Shown piece by piece: positions 62,510 through 64,000 of a stretch of DNA of 64,000 nt (position 1 is the first letter of the stretch; every line of letters begins with the position of its first letter). Where the stretch lies: NCBI RefSeq assembly GCF_000158095.2, contig NZ_CM011002.1, forward strand, positions 3,680,203-3,744,202, read 5' to 3'. The notes beneath the pieces were generated by a model. The model worked only from the letters and a program-made list of their open reading frames with translations. It was not told the origin of the DNA and did no database searches. Both the position numbers and the translations under genes were made by a program. The DNA comes from Roseibium alexandrii DFL-11 (GTDB taxonomy: Bacteria; Pseudomonadota; Alphaproteobacteria; Rhizobiales; Stappiaceae).

Positions 62510-63141
62510 TCGATCTGAAAACGTGGGATCCAAAGCGTACGGCGATCCTGACCATTGATCTGCAGAACGACTTTCTGCACCAAGAGGGTGCGTATGGCCG
62601 CGCCGGACAATCGGCTGACAGCATCGCGGCGTTGCCACAACGCATTGCGCCCTTGGTGAAGGCCTTGCGGGCACGCGGAGGCCACTACATTTCGGCGCAG
62701 TTCACACTTGTCCCGAATGCGTCGGGCGAACCCTTGATTTCCCCGCACCTGCAAGTGCTACGACCCTTCCTCGGCAAAGGTGATTTTGCACCGGGCTGCT
62801 TCGGCCATACGTTGGTCGATGAGCTCTTTCCAGCTGATTTCGTCATTGAAAAAGTGGCCTATTCCGCCTTTTACCAGACACGACTGGAATACATCATGCG
62901 CGCCGTTGGCATCGACAAGCTGATCGTTGGCGGAATCGTCACCAACGGCGGTGTCGCATCCACACTGCGGGACGCTCATCTTCGCGATATCGAGACCGTG
63001 CTTTTGACGGACGGGTCTGCCGCCTTCAAGAACAACGTGCACGAGGCAACCTTGCTGTCTCTGGCGACCGTCACCCATCAGATGGCGTGTGCCGACCTGT
63101 TGGACACCATCACAACAGATTGGCCGGAGGTGACGGCATGA
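62506..63141 (+). CDS. isochorismatase-fold hydrolase lacking the catalytic cysteine
   Basis: The 211-residue protein has the family fold with D18 (LTIDLQNDF) and K116 (EKVAYSAF), two members of the usual Asp-Lys-Cys triad. The third position is G149: the loop reads GIVTNGGV where amidases of the family read TNxCV. The DNA is unambiguous there. Nicotinamidase, N-carbamoylsarcosine amidase and maleamate amidase all use the cysteine, so plain amide hydrolysis is doubtful. True isochorismatases lack the cysteine too. It follows hyuA directly and precedes the lyase, each with a four-base overlap. It may act on a vinyl ether or enol-type intermediate. Confidence 0.85.
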   Translation: MIDLKTWDPKRTAILTIDLQNDFLHQEGAYGRAGQSADSIAALPQRIAPLVKALRARGGHYISAQFTLVPNASGEPLISPHLQVLRPFLGKGDFAPGCFGHTLVDELFPADFVIEKVAYSAFYQTRLEYIMRAVGIDKLIVGGIVTNGGVASTLRDAHLRDIETVLLTDGSAAFKNNVHEATLLSLATVTHQMACADLLDTITTDWPEVTA

Positions 63142-64000
63142 GCCTCAAGAAACGCCTGCAGCAGAACGAGATTGTCATCGCCCCCGGTGTTTATGACGGC
63201 CTCACGGCTTCGCTTGCCGAAGCCGCCGGGTTTGAAGCCCTTTATTTGAGCGGTGCCGCGGTCGCCTACACCCGTTTGGGCCGCCCGGACATCGGCCTCT
63301 CGTCCTTCACCGAGATGGCCGACACGATGGCACTGATTGCCGACCGGACTGATCTGCCGGTTATTATCGATGCAGACACCGGGTTTGGAAACGCGCTCAA
63401 TGGCCAAAGAACCATGCGCCTTTATGAGCGCGCCGGGGCAACAGCGCTCCAGGTCGAAGACCAGACCTATCCAAAGCGCTGCGGACATCTTGCCGACAAA
63501 TCCCTGATACCGGCCGCAGAGATGGCCGGAAAGGTTCGGGCCATGGCGGACGCACGTGCATCAGAGGAAACCCTGATCATTGCCCGAACGGACGCCATTG
63601 CGGTGGAAGGATTTCAAGCTGCCATCGACCGGGCCGGGGCCTATCTGGAGGCCGGCGCAGACATTCTCTTCATCGAAGCGCCCCAATCACGTGAGCAATT
63701 GACTGAAGTCGCAACCCAATTCGCAGGCCGGGTGCCACTTCTGGCAAACATGGTGGAGGGCGGCGCAACGCCCATTTCCGGCGCCTCTGATCTGGAAGCC
63801 CAGGGCTATTCCATCGTGATTTTCCCAGGCGGCATCGTCCGCGCCTTGGCCAAGACCGCACAAGAGTATTACGCCAGCTTACATGCCAATGGCAGCAACC
63901 GGCCCTTCAAAGACCGGATGTTCGACTTCGACGGTCTGAATGGCGTTATCGGAACCGCGGATATGCTGGCAAAGGGTTCAAGCTATGACCCAAGTGACCG
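63138..64000 (+). CDS. isocitrate lyase/PEP mutase-family C-C lyase (C-terminus beyond window)
   Basis: 287 residues are visible and the frame is open at the window end. The family barrel is clear: APGVYDGLTASLAEAAGFEALYLSGAA (about 15-41), the metal-binding IIDADTGFG (about 76-84), the catalytic loop YPKRCGH with C115, and ARTDA near 152-156. Members cleave 2-methylisocitrate, 2,3-dimethylmalate, isocitrate or oxaloacetate to pyruvate/glyoxylate-type products. It closes the tautomerase-hyuBA-isochorismatase row, overlapping by four bases. Paired with the divergent LeuCD-like hydratase, a branched malate is the most likely substrate. The known precedent is 2,3-dimethylmalate lyase of nicotinate fermentation. 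Confidence 0.9.
   Translation, partial: MSLKKRLQQNEIVIAPGVYDGLTASLAEAAGFEALYLSGAAVAYTRLGRPDIGLSSFTEMADTMALIADRTDLPVIIDADTGFGNALNGQRTMRLYERAGATALQVEDQTYPKRCGHLADKSLIPAAEMAGKVRAMADARASEETLIIARTDAIAVEGFQAAIDRAGAYLEAGADILFIEAPQSREQLTEVATQFAGRVPLLANMVEGGATPISGASDLEAQGYSIVIFPGGIVRALAKTAQEYYASLHANGSNRPFKDRMFDFDGLNGVIGTADMLAKGSSYDPSD

Noticed and set aside
58755..63141. Creatinine/N-methylhydantoin pathway (HyuAB plus N-carbamoylsarcosine amidase)
   Set aside because: The isochorismatase-fold protein lacks the cysteine that amidase needs, and the lyase and LeuCD genes do not fit that route. It remains a weaker alternative.
1..64000. tRNA genes, IS elements, prophage genes and CRISPR arrays
   Set aside because: I looked in all spacers and found no cloverleaf, transposase, integrase or regular repeat-spacer pattern.

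Overview
The window is about 64 kb of dense, high-GC chromosome, probably from a marine or host-associated alphaproteobacterium of the Roseibium/Labrenzia (Stappiaceae) or related Rhizobiales/Rhodobacterales type. This is inferred from gene content: two TRAP transporters, a form II cox cluster, a CoA-dependent anthranilate route, a carnitine locus and many small catabolic operons, each with its own regulator. No species can be named from the sequence alone. I saw no tRNA, rRNA, IS element, phage gene or CRISPR array.

Layout. (1) 1-932: a truncated dihydropteroate-synthase-like gene and a FolB-like dihydroneopterin aldolase. (2) 1026-13182: a glucuronide/glucuronate regulon. The minus arm is dctP-uidA-gntR-uxuA and the plus arm is dctQ-dctM-GH31-uxuB-uxaC. 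The two arms diverge from a control region with two palindromes of the UxuR/ExuR type. Together they take up a glucuronide or glucuronate, hydrolyse it, isomerise glucuronate to fructuronate, reduce that to mannonate and dehydrate it to KDG. (3) 13189-25427: one minus-strand operon for anthranilate (2-aminobenzoate) breakdown. It encodes 2-aminobenzoyl-CoA monooxygenase/reductase, an SDR, a MarR regulator, enoyl-CoA hydratase, acyl-CoA dehydrogenase, 2-aminobenzoate-CoA ligase, a complete branched-chain-type ABC importer and a RidA protein. (4) 25666-33967: a peptide-type ABC importer with an aldehyde dehydrogenase and an SDR, and a divergent PAS-LuxR regulator. (5) 33964-39907: a pfkB kinase and a form II cox cluster (coxG-coxS-coxL-coxM). 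(6) 40130-43402: a FIST-domain sensor (NosP-like), a hybrid histidine kinase and a LuxR-type response regulator, possibly a nitric-oxide-responsive pathway.

(7) 43562-52127: a quinone oxidoreductase, then a carnitine/crotonobetaine/gamma-butyrobetaine locus. It has a GlxA/CdhR-type AraC regulator, acyl-CoA dehydrogenase, ADP-forming CoA ligase, CaiD, a beta-keto acid cleavage enzyme and a carnitine dehydrogenase-thioesterase fusion, which together lead to glycine betaine. (8) 52246-64000: two divergent operons around a GntR regulator. Leftward are gntR-leuC-leuD-dctP-dctQ-dctM. Rightward are a tautomerase-SnoaL fusion, hyuB-hyuA, an isochorismatase-fold protein without the catalytic Cys, and an isocitrate-lyase-family lyase cut by the window end. 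The enzyme set fits ring opening of a lactam or imide, hydration/isomerisation of a branched dicarboxylate, and C-C cleavage. I know of no described pathway with exactly this set, and it is the best candidate here for a new system.
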